From Actinomycetes bacterium (GTDB lineage: Bacteria; Actinomycetota; Actinomycetes; Actinomycetales; Actinomycetaceae), in assembly GCA_023420745.1 (NCBI GenBank), contig JAEZVQ010000028.1, forward strand, positions 1-7,309: 7,309 nt of DNA. The letters run 5' to 3'. Position 1 is the stretch's first letter. Each line of letters opens with the position of its first letter. The translations under genes were made by a program, and so were the position numbers. Shown in pieces: positions 6,406 to 7,309 of this stretch. A model generated the notes under the pieces. It worked only from the letters and a program-made list of their open reading frames with translations, did no database searches and was not told the origin of the DNA.

Positions 6406-6462
6406 TGGACTTCGACCGCCAAGACGCGGGTGATATGCGTGGCGATCACATAATGGACTTCG
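6406..6462. repeat. Pair of 9-bp direct repeats TGGACTTCG in the SAF-mscL gap
   Basis: TGGACTTCG occurs at 6406-6414 and again at 6454-6462, 48 bp apart (about 4.5 helical turns), with CTATTG beside each copy (6395-6400 and 6463-6468). The spacing could suit a regulator binding on nearly opposite helix faces, or the repeats may be chance. I see no further copy in the window. Confidence 0.3.
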
Positions 6463-7278
6463 CTATTGTGCGTGATCATCGGAATCAAGGCGAGTACGCA
6501 CGACGATGACGAGTGGTTTTGTGTTCGAGATTCCTACCACAGTGGCGACGCTGCGCTGCGGGAGCGCCACCACCATCGTCACTTCGTCCGCGCTGCTACC
6601 CCACGGTGACGCCGATTCCCCAACGAGGTCGACAACGATCGCTCCATCGGCAACGAGTGTTGGCGGACACGAATCGACGCTGGTTTCATTGTTGGCACTC
6701 GTCTCGTGAGAGTCAGCACCTTCGAGGCCGGCGAAATCCGCGCAGTCAGATGCAGTGTAGAGGTCAACGACATCGCCGACGGCGTAGAGGCGGCGTGCGT
6801 GCGCTGGTAGCGGGATGGTGACTCGGTGAAAATCCGCAGGAACTTGTGGGGGCTTCGTGTAGGCGTAGCGCAGGGGAGCTCCGGCGACCACATCCACCGT
6901 CAGCCGACGTCCGACCACCTCGTCAATATCGCGCACTGTATCCGACGCGGCGAGCTGGGTACTCACCGTGCGCTCGACATTTTCCACCGTGACGACGCTT
7001 CCTGCCGTGAGGTCACGGGTGGCGGTGACGAGCGGACGCGGTGGTGGCATCCACAGCAGTAACGCGATTATGACGAGCGTGGCGGCAGTGACGGTGAGGG
7101 CGAGTGCTCGCCAATGCCGGATCAGCGCGGTGACCAGCCGGCGGTGGCGCAGGAGGAAACGCGGCGAGGACGAGGCATGTCCTCGTAGGCTCCCCGTGTC
7201 GCGTCGGCGAACGCGGTGGTGGTGGATGGGGCGAGAATCCGAGGTTTCGCCGGGGAGTGACCAGGAGCTAGCGGACAT
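6463..7278 (-). CDS. Membrane-anchored SAF-domain protein (CpaB/RcpC-like)
   Basis: This 271-aa protein has a basic N-terminal cytoplasmic region (about 1-56, rich in Arg and His). A single membrane helix follows, ALALTVTAATLVIIALLLWM (about 58-77), and an extracytoplasmic SAF domain at about 82-140 (PLVTATRDLTAGSVVTVENV through VAGAPLRYAY). The next segment, HRVTIPLPAHARRLYAVGDVVDLYTASD (151-178), matches the second half of CpaB/RcpC proteins with the 'G-D-x-V-D-L/V' motif. It ends with the strands TMVVALPQRSVATVVG and PLVIVVRTR. CpaB/RcpC homologues assist Flp pilus assembly, but stand-alone actinobacterial SAF proteins beside mscL have no settled function. A loop at about 179-205, with Cys179 and Cys204 and many Glu/Asn/Ser, interrupts the second domain. 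ATG 7278 is the first start after an in-frame stop at 7303-7305. Its ribosome site is weak: GAGGTG is 20 bases away and AGGCG about 14. Confidence 0.82.
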   Translation of the reverse strand: MSASSWSLPGETSDSRPIHHHRVRRRDTGSLRGHASSSPRFLLRHRRLVTALIRHWRALALTVTAATLVIIALLLWMPPPRPLVTATRDLTAGSVVTVENVERTVSTQLAASDTVRDIDEVVGRRLTVDVVAGAPLRYAYTKPPQVPADFHRVTIPLPAHARRLYAVGDVVDLYTASDCADFAGLEGADSHETSANNETSVDSCPPTLVADGAIVVDLVGESASPWGSSADEVTMVVALPQRSVATVVGISNTKPLVIVVRTRLDSDDHAQ

Positions 7279-7309
7279 AGGTGCATGGTTGTCGCCTGCA
7301 CCTCACACG
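7279..7309. other. Right edge, upstream of the SAF gene
   Basis: These 31 bases hold no coding region that I can identify. The - strand has a TGA at 7303-7305 in the SAF frame and an out-of-frame ATG at 7286 that lies 7 bases behind AGGCG. The end of an upstream gene may lie just outside the window. Confidence 0.3.

Noticed and set aside
5959..6453. A 164-aa + strand open frame opposite mscL.
   Set aside because: It is fully antisense to an unmistakable mscL with its own ribosome site. The composition is that of an antisense reading and no domain is seen.

Overview
The window looks chromosomal and comes from a high-G+C Gram-positive bacterium. The supporting signs are roughly 60% G+C by eye, C/G-ending codons, four GTG starts among the five genes whose starts are visible, a Gram-positive-type lipoprotein, and an actinobacterial-style pairing of a SAF-domain membrane protein with mscL. 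A mid-G+C actinomycete, perhaps of the Actinomycetaceae, is my best guess. There is no rRNA or species marker here to settle it. I see no tRNA, rRNA, insertion sequence, integrase or CRISPR array.

Layout from left to right: (1) the 3' part of a GNAT-family acetyltransferase gene on the + strand, cut by the window edge; (2) converging on it, a - strand gene for a secreted lipoprotein with what look like two related beta-sandwich domains; (3) a divergent 121-bp promoter region; (4) a very large + strand gene (1394 aa) with the overall architecture of the superfamily 1 helicase plus C-terminal Vsr-like nuclease proteins; (5) four bases after its stop, a 73-aa + strand gene of unknown function; (6) converging on that, a - strand pair of a SAF-domain membrane-anchored protein followed by mscL.

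The main point of interest is the 1394-aa protein. Its fold-level landmarks can be followed from end to end, but every catalytic signature I can locate is altered: no P-loop GKT/GKS, no DE in motif II, no GDxxQ in motif III, no recognisable QGxE in motif V, no TR in motif VI, and the nuclease Asp and Glu positions are replaced by Pro and Leu. The reading frame is uninterrupted and has normal codon use, so it reads as a maintained pseudoenzyme (structural or DNA-binding) rather than a decaying pseudogene. It is probably translated from a leaderless mRNA and is tightly linked to the 73-aa protein, which is a candidate partner.

The other genes look like ordinary housekeeping or envelope functions: MscL relieves osmotic downshock, the SAF protein is a one-pass membrane protein with an extracytoplasmic SAF domain, and the lipoprotein is surface anchored. 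Nothing in the sequence links them to the helicase-like gene beyond proximity and, for the lipoprotein, a shared divergent promoter region.
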